Under the pieces are notes generated by a model. That model did not search any database. It was not told the DNA's origin and was given only the letters and a program-made list of their open reading frames with translations. Below are positions 13,135-23,526 of a stretch of 64,000 nt of DNA, piece by piece. Source of the DNA: Tetrapyrgos nigripes (lineage: Eukaryota; Basidiomycota; Agaricomycetes; Agaricales; Campanellaceae); NCBI GenBank assembly GCA_013368315.1, contig JAACJM010000201.1, forward strand, positions 93,271-157,270, written 5' to 3'. Every line of letters begins with the position of its first letter. Positions within the stretch are counted from its first letter, which is position 1. The translations under genes and the position numbers were made by a program.

Positions 13135-13428
13135 GTGTATGCTATACCGGGTGAGGATCAACTTTGCCTTGTTCTTCCTCCGGTAAATTGCGGTAAACTG
13201 TATTTGTGGGCGACGGGGCGTACGACTGTGCAGTGTCCTCCTTTTGGGCATTTAGCTGAAGGTTCATGCCCATATGCCGAGAAACCAATTGATGAATGCT
13301 GTGGGCTCATAACAACTGCTTTGACGTTTCTTAACCAGAAGTTCTTAAAAACCTGTTGGCAATCAGGAAGGATCCAACATTCGTCTTCCCTACCGGACTG
13401 CATACCCAGTACTAGTACGCCTTACTGA
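13135..13428 (+). pseudogene. possible decayed six-cysteine paralogue
   Basis: The frame contains LYLWATGRTTVQCPPFGHL followed by AEGSCPYAEK. Paralogue 3 at the same place has YYLCG and then ASGACPYARI. A one-base shift at TATTTGTGGGC would restore YLCG. The C-terminal QWC block is not seen, so this may be a truncated and frameshifted fourth copy, or a chance likeness. Confidence 0.25.
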
Positions 13429-13614
13429 CTAGCTTGACCTCCTGGAGCCATTTACTCACTGCGAACCGTCAAGGCTAGATTCATTGCACAATATTGATCT
13501 GTCCATTTGCTCCTCAGGTTGGACCACCAGTCATCATCTATCGGTGCCGTTATAATCATCTTGCTCCCATGGAACGACATTGGTCTGACTATTCACTTAC
13601 TGTCCAGGAACATC

Positions 13615-13830
13615 ATGTGTCAGTATACTGCTCAGTACTATCTCTGTGGTGTACAACTTCGACCCAGGCTCGCCAGTGGTGCTTGCCCGTACGCTCGTAT
13701 CGTTGGTCCGGCTCAAAAACGTCGAGTTATCTGTTCTCAAGATCAAGTTAATCTCGTGCCCCTTCAGCAATGGTGCTCGCCCAGATGCTCTATGATACAA
13801 GGTCTACCCGGACATCCTACCCATGAATGA
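13615..13830 (+). CDS. small six-cysteine protein, paralogue 3
   Basis: 71 residues, MCQYTAQYYLCG to QQWCSPRCSMIQGLPGHPTHE with the stop at 13828-13830. It shares MC, YYLCG, central ACPYA and ICSQD cysteines, QWC-x2-C and GLPGH with the other two paralogues. The same open frame extends 36 codons upstream from a non-ATG codon, but the Met-Cys start matches the family. No TATA box was identified for this copy. Function unknown. Confidence 0.55.
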   Translation: MCQYTAQYYLCGVQLRPRLASGACPYARIVGPAQKRRVICSQDQVNLVPLQQWCSPRCSMIQGLPGHPTHE

Positions 13831-15256
13831 TTGGACAACGACAACGACATCTGACGGACTTTGCATACCCTTACAGTATAGTTTGGACAGTTTTGCTTTA
13901 ATGTTGGACATTTGTATTTTTTCTTTGAGAGTGAGAGATCGAAGGATGGACGATTACCAGGACAATATTGTATTACTTACACCTTCGTTTCACTTCCGGA
14001 TAAGACTAGATGCATGGACTTTTGCGGCATGGACATAGAATTGCGATTGTTCACCTTGTTCCCTTTTTGTAAACCCTCCAGCTTTGACATATACTTAGGC
14101 ACACGAGTATTATGCCAAATGCTCCCGCATATCTATCAGTGCCACCTACTCTTCAGGGATCAGCGCTCACTGAGATAAAATGCATGTTTGCAGCTTCTAT
14201 TCTTCACGACTAGTCTTTACGGTGCTATAGACAACGCGGTCCGCTAACCAGGCTACTATTGCGCGAGTCGACTGAGAGGCCAACGCAATTCGAGAAAGGG
14301 TGAAAACATGATAAATTGCAATGGAGATCTGCAATACGAAAATCGTCAATTCTCTGATGTGGCTACTTTTTTATAGTAGGAAAAATGAACTTACCCAGAT
14401 AGCGGTAACTTGTAGAATGCATGTTGAAGATTCAGCATGCCATTTGGGACAGCGTCTACAGTTTACTATCAGTGGAACCACCCGAGCCACTATAGGGCCA
14501 AGTTTTGTCTGTCTATGTTGAAATGCAATGCTGTCACCATGATGGGGGATAAACGTTAACCGTTTACCTCTTCAGTCCTGAACGCGCGAGGACCGAATTG
14601 ACACACAGCCAGGGAGCACTGAGTGGATCATCGTATTCCCCACTAGTCAACCAGAAATCTTCTCCGACCGCTTCTGGCAGCGGACTCATCGGAATACAGA
14701 GAGAGTAGCATCGCCAGAGTAACTAAATCGAGTGCTCAGACGAGAGATCCTAGTTTTTGAACGCGCAAGCAGGTGATGGCACCGCCAATCTGTGTCTGCC
14801 TAGACCGGAAAAACGGCCGAGCACTTTCAGAGATCAGAGGAGCTTGATGAAGAGCCACGACGTAGCGATCAGATGCCCTGCTGGATCAAACACAGGATGC
14901 TTTATCTCCATGATCCTCCCCGTCCAGAGCTATGGCCAGCTGCATGTAGACAAATCAAGATGCCAGAAAAGTGCTTTCGTCAGTCAAAAGCTTTCCTTCA
15001 AATAATTATGCCGTAACCAAACCGTAACCATGCCGAGCTTCATTCACCAATAATTGGAAGAGAAGACTGAGAGCAGCAGCTGAGATAGAAGAGCAGCAGG
15101 CAGCTAGTAAGAGAATGCTTGTTGAAGTGGGAGCAAGTCATGTCCCAGGCCAATGAAAACGCGAGTCTCAGAGTCAGTCGCGTCAAAATGTTGGGTTCCG
15201 ACCATCATCCTCTAGTCCTATCATAACTCTAAACACTGTCCTGAATCCGGGCCACT
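13831..15256. other. intergenic, no supportable gene
   Basis: Only short frames without recognisable features. The last 200 bp is probably promoter of the gene starting at 15257. Confidence 0.5.
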
Positions 15257-16312
15257 ATGCTCAAGACCATATCAGTTTCAATACCCCGCTTCTTCACCAC
15301 ACCTCGTTACCGGAATGGTCTGGATAGTCGTGTCATAAAGAGAGAGTATTCGTTGGCGTCACAAGAACCTAAAGAACCTAAGGTGTGTCCTCCACAAATT
15401 TGGTTCAGAGTGTCTGCTGACTATGACTTCAGAAACCACTATTCATATATACCGTTTCTACGGTCGTACCCAGCGAACTCACTTCAGATGACTACTGCAA
15501 AATTGCAGAGCGATCTAGCATTTCATTCTCACCAATGAAAAAAATCCAGTTCAAAGTCTACTATGACTTCTTTTCTGGAAGAAAATTTCCTACTGGATCG
15601 GGCGGCTTCTTTTACTATCATACTCCAGACAACGCTCCGCTGTTTGCTGGTGGCATACGTTTTCGGGTCACCCCTTCGGAAGATCCTCAAACTTTCCAGG
15701 ACGGCTTTGATTTGCTCAATGTCGCAGGTCTTCCATGGGAAATGCCAAATTGGCAACTTGTACTCGACAACAACCTCCATGAATGGGGCAAGAAATTGGA
15801 CAAAGCTGCGGTCATTCGTCCCGGGGCCCTGCAACTATGCAAAAAACTTTTGCACAGCAAAAAGGTTGTAACCTATCCTCCGGCTCAACCTTTTATCTGG
15901 TCTTTCCGACAACCTTTCCCAATGATGGTCGGTAAAATACCAACACGTATCTGGGTTGTCAACGAGGAGAAGTTGAGTTCGATAACCCTATATCCCGAAA
16001 TTGTGAGCTGGTTTGGAGGCCGGAAACCGAAACGTACGTCGTTTTTCTCCTCTTTTTCTTCCTCGCAAAAGAAAGCTGATGCGAAGAGTAAACTCAGATA
16101 AACGATATGCACATGTTTGTTTTGATAAGGAAGGAGACGACCTCGTCCTGAAGCTTGTCACCAGACCGCAAAAACTAGCGGACAAGATGACATACCCCGA
16201 AGGATATACGACTTCTGGGTTTACTTACCGACCACGGACTCGCATGTTTTATGCTGAAGAAGCGCTGGAAATTATTAAAAATTTTGCCTACAGACAGCCT
16301 CAGGGATCCTGA
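15257..16312 (+). CDS. conserved Agaricomycete protein of unknown function with a mitochondrial-type leader
   Basis: Three exons, 15257-15382, 15550-16033 and 16098-16312, join in frame into 274 residues. The first gives an Arg- and Ser-rich, acid-poor leader (MLKTISVSIPRFF, RVIKREYSLAS) that looks like a mitochondrial presequence. The second begins FKVYYDFFSGRKFP and carries GSGGFFYYHTPDNAP and GIRFRVTPSEDPQTFQDG, a block I recall from unnamed Agaricomycete proteins. Introns are GTGTGT..ATCCAG and GTACGT..ACTCAG. A shorter model starts at the ATG at 15535 and would lose the leader. No enzyme motif is visible. Confidence 0.65.
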
Positions 16313-17927
16313 AGCGCTCTATCCTTAGAGACAATACATAAACCTTTGGTGTGTACTCCTTTAGTTTTTCTGTAGCGAGGGAGGCGTATTGACTCGTCCT
16401 CTTCCTACTCAGTGTCCTATGCCAAAAGAGGTCAAGTCAGGCATCGTCTCTTCAATCTGAGCATCTTTCTTCTACTTTGTGATGCGTAGCCCAGTGACGT
16501 GTCACGGCGAAAAAACCTGCGCCGTGTGGAAGAACTGGGAGGTTCTTTGTACTTAGCGTGGAGACTTTCCGAGTCCTGACTTCACATATGGTACAAACGG
16601 AAGCGTTACAGTAGACTAAGGGATTAATTAGATGAAATAGAGAAGGCACTCTCCACTTAAATCCTGGATGCATTTAGTCTCCCCTAGGCAGACTCAAGCT
16701 AGCAGGCTAGCTTAATAGGATGCACTCGCTATCTTGACTGAAGTTTACCGATAACCAACTCCAAGCACTAAACACGTGGCTACCATCTCCTTTGAGAGCA
16801 ACGTGAACGATTCATCTTCACAGACTTCACTGTTCTTCAAATTTGGGTCTCCAGACTAAAGCAACTACAACTTTTTTTCGACTTCTTGGCCTGAAAGCTC
16901 AGGATGCTCTCGGGAAACTTCCGCTTTACGGAATTCTGAATCTGTGCGAGCCCTATACTCAACTACTTACACTCCTGGTTTCGAAAGCCCAACAAAGGAC
17001 ACAACGCCTGCCTCTGAAGCCCTCGCAATGCGAAATTGTCTCCTTTCGTGGAGCAATTCCTCTCCATATGCATGAGAGCAGGAGCGGAAAAACGAACTTC
17101 TTGTCTTCTCCGATAATCCCTTGACGAAGATCTTCCGTTGCTCAAATCAGGCATTCCTCTGTACGCATAAAAAATCTTAATGAGGCCTTCCTAGGACGAC
17201 CCTACCGCATAGAATTTTCCTCCATTTTCTGCGCCAATGGAGAAGTACTAATAACCTTTCTTTCAGGTGTCAATTTTTACGAGTGTTGGACGTTGGTCAA
17301 TTCCGCCTTAGGTATCTCGTTTTACTATTAGGTAGAAATCCTTAGCTTTAGAAGTACCAGAACTTGATTGGCTACGCAAGGAATTTCCTTTTAATAAAAG
17401 TCCCTCTGCCCACCTTCTCTGCAATCGATGCAAGATGAGGATTCTGGCGTTTTTCGATCAACGGAGTGAGGAACTCCAAGTTTTGTTCTGGAAAAACTAC
17501 GCAGCCCTGACAATCACCTCAATCACCTCAATCACCTCCATTAGCTCGGAACTCATCGCGTTGTGTGCGGCTGGGCGGGCAGAAGCCGTTCTTTCTGTTG
17601 GACAAGGGTTAGTCTCGTGTCGCCAGCACCTTGGTAGACTAGCTCTGATCGTCGAGCCTGCGTTTTAGGGATCACATACTCCAGCAGGTACTGGGAGAAG
17701 CTGTTAAGAAGCTCGGTGTGTTCATCGAGGTGAGCTTCGCTACTTACTGATCCTGAAGAGTCGACGTCGCCGGCCATCGTTTGACCTCCTTCCGTCTCTA
17801 GTAGGAAGTAGGACCTCAAGTCAAGCGGCATTTACATTCTCGTCTAAAGAAAGTCTTCCTTGACATCTGCATCTCCTGGTCCATATGCCCTCGGTTTTTG
17901 CACAAAGAAGGGTGGTTGGTTGTCGAC
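16313..17927. other. intergenic; possible decayed 5' part of the kinase pseudogene
   Basis: No intact gene. A three-fold 9-bp repeat (CAATCACCT) lies at about 17512-17540. Weak coding-like stretches at 17435-17830 could be the worn regulatory part of the kinase pseudogene that follows, but I cannot join them. Confidence 0.35.
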
Positions 17928-19201
17928 ATGAAAGCAAGACCGATCTCACATGGTGGATTTTCTGACGTGTAAGTATCGAGCAAAGCTGGACGGTACGCTA
18001 GTTGCATTGAAGCGCTTGCGACAGGGGGAGGCAGATCATGTCGAGATGCGCGAGGTGCGCTTTCTGTTAGTCATTGGTCTTGCAGTGTTATTACCTCGAG
18101 CTCTCTGTGACCTCCACCTTCTCCCGATTCAGAAATTTATGCAAGAAGCGATGATTCTGCATAGCTTGGACCATCCTAATATCCTTCCGTTCGTCTGCGT
18201 TGAAGACCCCGGGATAGTTAGTTTCATTATATCTAGTATCTAGTTGGATGATGAATGGTCATGTTGTAGAGTTTTTGAAGAATAATCCCCATTGTGGCTT
18301 AGAGGATAGAATGTTGTCCTTCGGCATGTTTTCTCGAGATATATTCATTGGTTTTCGTCAGGTCTCGCAGATAGCTCGCGGTCTGGTTTATGTACACGAC
18401 AGCTATATTGTTCACGCCAACTTGAAGGGTGTCAGTCCTTTCCTTGTATCGTGACTTGTAGATGACTCACGTATCTCTCCCAACTGGAAATAGACCAACA
18501 TCCTCGTCGATGACATGAGCAATGCTCGCATTCACACCCAGCACTAACCAATATTCATTGGCCAAAAGTTAGTTCGGAAAGATCAAGTTTTCGAGGGACC
18601 AGGAAACTCATTTGGAAACGAAAGGTTTTCGTGCTTCAGAAATTTATCGGAAGCGGATCCGAGCCAATCGGATCGCTTGCCGAGGCTTCGGAAATTTAAA
18701 GTTTTCAAATCCGTTTTCGAGCACCAGAGATTTGATGTTTCCTAATTAAGTTCTAGCCACGGAATATTGGTTACTGCTGGGTGTGATTGTTGACTTTGGT
18801 AACGCCTTTTACTGTATCGACCTTTCCGATACAGTTCCGCCGACACACCAGAATTTGGGTACGTATAGATGGATGGCACCGGAGTTGATCCTGCTTGGGG
18901 ACGTCCCAGCCAGATAGCCGACATTTGCTAGCGACATGTTTTCGTTTGCAATGTGTGTATAGGAAGTGAGTCATATTCCGCTGTTTCTTGCGCGAGTTGA
19001 TGATAGAGGTATATTCCAAGGACATACCCTTGAGGTCAAGTCAATTATGGCAGCCTTGAGCATGAAGTTCGGCGAGCGGCCAGCAAAACCCTGAGTTTCC
19101 GACCGTGTCACAAGATTGTTTGCTGGTCACAAGACCCAGCCGACCGACCAATGACTGTGTTCGTCTCCCGGAAGAAGGTGGGAGAGCAGTGTGAGATGTA
19201 G
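17928..19201 (+). pseudogene. protein kinase (tyrosine-kinase-like family) pseudogene
   Basis: Kinase landmarks appear in order, split among frames: glycine loop HGGFSDV, VALKRLRQGE (VAxK lysine), HPNILPF, RGLVYVHDSYIVHANLKG (catalytic loop), TNILVDDMSNARI, VDFGNAF (DFG), RWMAPELI, PTFASDMFSFAM and CWSQDPADRPM. Several breaks are visible: a lost base after HGGFSDV, a 7-bp tandem duplication (TATCTAG twice, about 18229-18242), stops after GDVPAR, and a 253-bp transposon in front of DFG. The catalytic loop reads HANLK, not HGDLK, so the proton-acceptor Asp is gone. Introns are otherwise still recognisable, which points to recent decay. Confidence 0.8.
18533..18785. mobile_element. 253-bp MITE inserted in the kinase pseudogene
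   Basis: The ends are 24-bp inverted repeats (18533-18556 and 18762-18785) starting CACACCCAGCACTAACCAAT, with two mismatches. ATT flanks both sides (18530-18532 and 18786-18788), a 3-bp target-site duplication. Removing the element and one ATT rejoins ARI to VDFG, the expected kinase sequence, so the borders are secure. It encodes nothing. The superfamily is uncertain; a 3-bp duplication with CAC ends is compatible with CACTA-type or related elements. Confidence 0.85.
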
Positions 19202-19462
19202 TATTGTTTTCGTCTATGAAATTTTCTGAATATCTGCGGAGGGAGAGTCAGGAGACGGAATGTCGGCTGTGGGTCGTTCTTCCACGGAGAGACGACCTAG
19301 TCCACCGGCATTTTGTAGCCCTTTATCCACTGGGACTTGAGTCGTAGCCGTTTCCTTAGCAGAGACGAGCGTGTCAAAATCCGACATCAAAGAAGGACGA
19401 GTTATATTGCACATCGAGTGTATGGTCATGCTGAAGTACGAAAGAGGAAATGAAAAGAGGAA

Positions 19463-20240
19463 ATGAAAACAGATGAGCTATCTTCGTTCTGCTATCTAAC
19501 TATCATGTCAGCGTCGTCTGCGCAAGGTAAAAAAGACCTCCATACCGTACACCAGATGACTCAGTCCTCAGAAGGTTCCCTCCCAGTCAACTTTGGCGTC
19601 GTTATCTTCCCAACATTTCAGGCATTGGACGTTTTTGGGCCTCTCGATGCCTTAAACGTCCTCTCTCGCAGTCATCACATAGACCTCTCCATAATCGCAC
19701 AAACTCTCGATCCCGTATCCACGAAGTACAGAGACCCGTCCGTCAACCCTCTGAACTCCAATTTCGGCGAGTCAGTCGTGCCCACACACGATTTCTCCAA
19801 CGCACCACCACTGGATGTCTTGATTATTCCAGGAGGCTTGGGTACTCGAGCAGAAGACCTCGACTCGCTCATCGATTTTGTGCGAAAGGTCTATCCAACC
19901 CTCAAGTATGTCCTGACAATCTGTACGGGGTCTTGGCTCGCCGCTCGTGCAGGCATCCTGGATGGAAGACGAGCGACATCAAACAAGCGTTCCTGGAGCC
20001 AGACTAAAGTGATCAGTCCGAATGTGAAGTGGGTCTCTCATGCGAGATGGGTGGTCGATGGAAACATATGGACCTCATCGGGAGTCGCTGCAGGGATTGA
20101 TGCCACTCTGGCATTTATAGAGGAAGTGTTTGGAAAAAAAAAAAGCTGAAGAGGTTTCGATGATTATGGAGTACCAGCGACATCTTGATGCTAATGTCGA
20201 TCCATATGCAGAGTTGTACAATCTTCCTCGAGAAAATTAG
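19463..20240 (+). CDS. DJ-1/PfpI family protein, C-terminal poly-A frameshift
   Basis: The frame encodes a DJ-1/PfpI domain: VNFGVVIFPTFQALDVFGPL, LIIPGGLGTRAED, and the nucleophile elbow LTICTGSWLAARAG with its Cys, then ARWVVDGNIWTSSGVAAGID. Relatives include glyoxalase-like and amidase-like enzymes and stress proteins; the exact activity cannot be read. The frame as given stops at 20149 after FGKKKS, inside a run of 11 A (20133-20143). With 10 A it would continue AEEVSMIMEYQRHLD to YAELYNLPREN and a stop at 20240, which matches the usual family end. A sequencing error or a real frameshift are both possible. The start may be the in-frame ATG at 19505. Confidence 0.8.
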
Positions 20241-20351
20241 AAATGAAGTATTGCATTGCACTGAGACTGTTGTGGTCGTGGTCAGTAGCGAGGACGTAGA
20301 AATGAAGTATTGCATTGCACTGAGACTGTTGTGGGCCAGTAGCGAGGACGG
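20241..20351 (+). repeat. tandem duplication between DJ-1-like gene and ATP4
   Basis: Two copies of a unit beginning AAATGAAGTATTGCATTGCA start at 20241 and 20300. The first is 59 bp, the second about 52 bp, lacking a few bases of the GTCGTGGTC stretch. The repeat fills most of the short gap between the DJ-1-like stop and the ATP4 promoter. Confidence 0.85.
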
Positions 20352-20422
20352 CTCCCCGAATTCCTACGATAAAACTCCCACGTATCTCACCACCTTCCAA
20401 CTGCTTCCCTCTTTTTCAAAAT

Positions 20423-21421
20423 ATGGCCTCTAGAATTGCTGTATCCTCCCTGAGGGCCGCTGGTATGTTTGCTGTATGTGTGTTTAGAGAGCTTTCATGT
20501 TTAAATCTCTGTTTTCTTTCAGCACGACCCAGGACGGTCGCGGCCGTACCACAAATGTTGGCCTTGTACGTGTAACTCGTCATCCTGCAGGTTTCCAACT
20601 CTCAAGACTTTCTACATGTGCTAGACGGTCGATGGCCACCTCTTCTAACCCACCTCCTCCTAACGAACGTGCCGAACAAATCGTCAACAAGCTTCCCTCG
20701 TCACCCGGTCTCATCACCAAGACCGGTACTGCTATCCTCGGTACAGGTCTCGCTGCTGCTGCCATCTCCCAGGAGCTCTACGTCGTCAATGAGGAATCCC
20801 TCATTCTCATTGGTACCGCCATTGTCTTGACTTTCCTTGGAAGGGTACGCGTTTGTCTGGATTGGTAAATTTGTCCAAAATTCTGATTCTGTGTACAGGC
20901 TATCCGGGAACCCTACAGCAGCTGGGCTAGCGCTCAAGTGGAGAAAATTAGAGGTGTTTTGAACAGTGCTCGTGCAGAACACACTCAAGCTGTCCAGGAG
21001 CGTATCGACAATGTCAAGCAGATGAAGGATGTCGTCGCGTTGACTGAGAGCCTTTTTGCCTTGTCAAAGGTGCGTATCACGTTCACTGGGTTTAAGAAAC
21101 TTTATTCATGTTCCTATAGGCAACCGCCAAGCTCGAGGCCGAGACTTTTGTCCAGAAGCAAAAGGTTGCTCTTGCCTCTGAGATGAAAGGTGTTCTCGAC
21201 AGCTGGGTCCGCTTCGAGCAGCAGCAGAAGGAGAGCGAGCAGGCTGAGCTCACCAAGACTATCATCGACAAGGTACTTGCTAGCTTGCAGGACGAAAAGA
21301 CGCAGAAGGACATTTTACTTTCTGCAGTGTCGGAGGTGGAGCGTGAGTCCTGTATTTTTCATTTGCAGTTTTCGTAGACTCACTCTGGCCAACAGAAATG
21401 GTTAAGAACAAGGCTATCTAA
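20423..21421 (+). CDS. ATP4: mitochondrial F1Fo ATP synthase subunit b (subunit 4)
   Basis: Spliced exons give the leader MASRIAVSSLRAAARPRTVA, then SMATSSNPPPPNERAEQIVN, SPGLITKTGTAILGTGLAAA, two hydrophobic stretches (AISQELYVVNEESLILIGTA, IVLTFLG) and a long charged helix (REPYSSWASAQVEKIRG through VKNKAI). This is the Atp4/b-subunit plan: two membrane helices and a peripheral-stalk helix that holds F1 against rotation. Exons: 20423-20462, 20523-20565, then from 20607 or 20625 to 20844, 20899-21069, 21120-21342 and 21396-21421. The second intron's acceptor is unsettled: 20606 gives a 41-nt intron, 20624 a 59-nt one, both in frame, changing six residues of the leader. Confidence 0.9.
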
Positions 21422-22405
21422 TTATATTAATTCCTCATGTTAAACCAATAGAATGAGCTGTTGGATTTTCAACTTTATCCCCAGGGCAAAGATTGTCGTT
21501 TTCGTCAGCGGCCTTAAAAGCATTCTTGTCTCCTTATGATGCGCAGATGTGCATCTTCGCCGGTCTTGCGTAGACTTTCGACCTTCTTTCTGTGTGGCAG
21601 ATGTGGGCTCATTCCGTATACACGCGCGTATGATTCCCTCCATTGGCATCTATCTCTGATGCTGTCCAGACAACGAGGTTCTTCTATGTTTTTGCCCCCT
21701 TTACCTACCAGGCTAGTTGCCGGAGATCTTCGTGCTTTGAGAGTGGCCAATCACACTAAAAGATCATGGAAGATATGCTTCTGACCGTTCCGTCCATTAT
21801 TGTGACCTGCTTACTCTGGCCTCTTTCTGGAGATGGCTGGGCCAGAGGATAAGCCTGTTGGCGCAATACGGGTGCACCGGGGTGCTGACGGTTGCATATG
21901 TCGGTTGCATATGTCGGTTTCTTTCTCAATCTGCTCGACCTTAAGTAGCGTCAGTGTAATGAAAGTTATGTCACTTCCTAGTCTATATCCGTACAGTTCC
22001 GGTTGCCATTTGATGAACAGCCATGATCTGAGGAAGAAGCATTAACTAAGTAGACTATTGCTCACATGTCCATGTCTTCCTCTATTCTCGACAGTCTGCC
22101 TGCCAATCTTGGTGCTTTGAGAAAACATGAAACGGATAAGGATTCATAAGTGGTTAGCAGGTATCAACTTCTTCCGTATTGCCGTGTTTTGAGGGGTGCT
22201 AAATGATCATATTTCCTTCTTAGGTTCGCATGACAGGTACATAAAGATCTTGGTCGACCGCTGGATTGGACGTGAGACCCTTGACCCCCGTCAATTCAGA
22301 GTCGTCGCTAAGATAATCGAGGAAACGCTTTCGGGCTTGTGTGCGCGGTATATAAAACCCGTCGTCGACCGCTGCACAGAACCCTTCCCTTGGTCGCACT
22401 CTTGA
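21422..22405. other. intergenic; small possible minus-strand exon and a short tandem repeat
   Basis: A minus-strand stretch around 21670-21514 reads DRCQWRESYARVYGMSPHLP and HRKKVESLRKTGEDAHLRII before a stop. It looks coding, but no start or family was found. At about 21892-21921 a 15-bp unit (GGTTGCATATGTC with neighbours) is repeated in tandem. The rest shows nothing. Confidence 0.3.
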
Positions 22406-23526
22406 ATGCTGGCACAGTGGGCCTGTGTGTCTAATGGCTGGCTTCTTCCTCTCCTTCAAGTCTGGTCTTTCCTTCTTCTACTCTCGGCGCGTCAATGTCT
22501 AGCTCAGCAAGGTGGATCTTTGCAAAACGTGTCGATATCGAATGTGGACTCCCAGATCACATACTCTCCTTTCCGTTGCAATTCCAGTAATACTCAGTCT
22601 TTCGATGAGGAGTGTGGAGGTGGATGGTACGTGGATTAGTTGAGTCAAAATCTTCGTTATAGACAAGTGATCGATGATGGGTAGGCAAGTCTTGGATGTG
22701 AATGGAGTGTCGGTAGTGTCGACACAGGGCCCGAGCGCTGCAGCAGCGAATATCGTCCCTCAATTTTTTCTACGGATACGAGGTGAGTGCCTGCTGCCTG
22801 TTGCTACATATGCACGACGCTAACTGATGCGCCTTACATTATTTTTTCACTCCTCCCTAACCCGAGTAGCCTCAGCGGTGATTATAACAACCTCCCCGCT
22901 ATCAAATGCAACGATGAACATCACCGTCTCGGCCGGAAATGCGTCCGTCAACGTTGCTGCCAACTCAAGTCTAGGAGTTATAGGCATTTTCAATTTATAT
23001 GAAGCTGAAACCACAACGATTGCAATAACTTATATTTCGGATTCTGATTTAATACCTTCCCGTCTGGATATTGGGAGCATTACAGCACAAGTTACTAATA
23101 ATCAGTAAGTACACTGGGTTTCGGTTTTGCGGTGATGGTGTAAGAAGGCTAACAACTGCCTCTTAAACGTGAACCAGAGCGTCATCTTCCATATTACCTA
23201 CAATGACATTACCACCTTCCGTCAGCATACCGACGTTCTCTGCGACATCGAGTTCTTCTGCAACTTCTACTGCCTCTGCAGGTGGTTCAACCTCACGAAA
23301 GAGACTCGTCGCGGACGCAGTAGGTTTAACGGTCGGTCTTGGTCTTGGCCTCACTGCGGTAGCTGTAGGAGTTTATCTGATCTGGAGAAGGAGAAAGCGG
23401 AAGAGTGCAGAGGACGTAGAGTCGCGGTGGAGCAGTCAGCGGGCTTCTCCCAGTTCTGGTGGAACTGGGCCCTCTCGTTTTCACATACGAAGGAATAAAG
23501 ACAATCAGGATACCAGATGGTTTTGA
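22406..23526 (+). CDS. secreted/type I single-pass membrane protein, unknown function
   Basis: Four exons (22406-22626, 22685-22782, 22870-23104, 23178-23526) splice exactly in frame into 300 residues. A signal peptide is clear (LLPLLQVWSFLLLLSARQCL). The outer part is Asn/Ser-rich with many N-x-S/T sites (SNATMNITVSAGNASVNVAA). It ends in a Ser/Thr-rich stalk, one membrane helix (AVGLTVGLGLGLTAVAVGVY) and a basic cytosolic tail (LIWRRRKRK). This plan is common among basidiomycete surface proteins resembling Mid2/Wsc-type sensors, but no WSC or other named domain is present, so a sensor role is only a guess. Confidence 0.8.
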
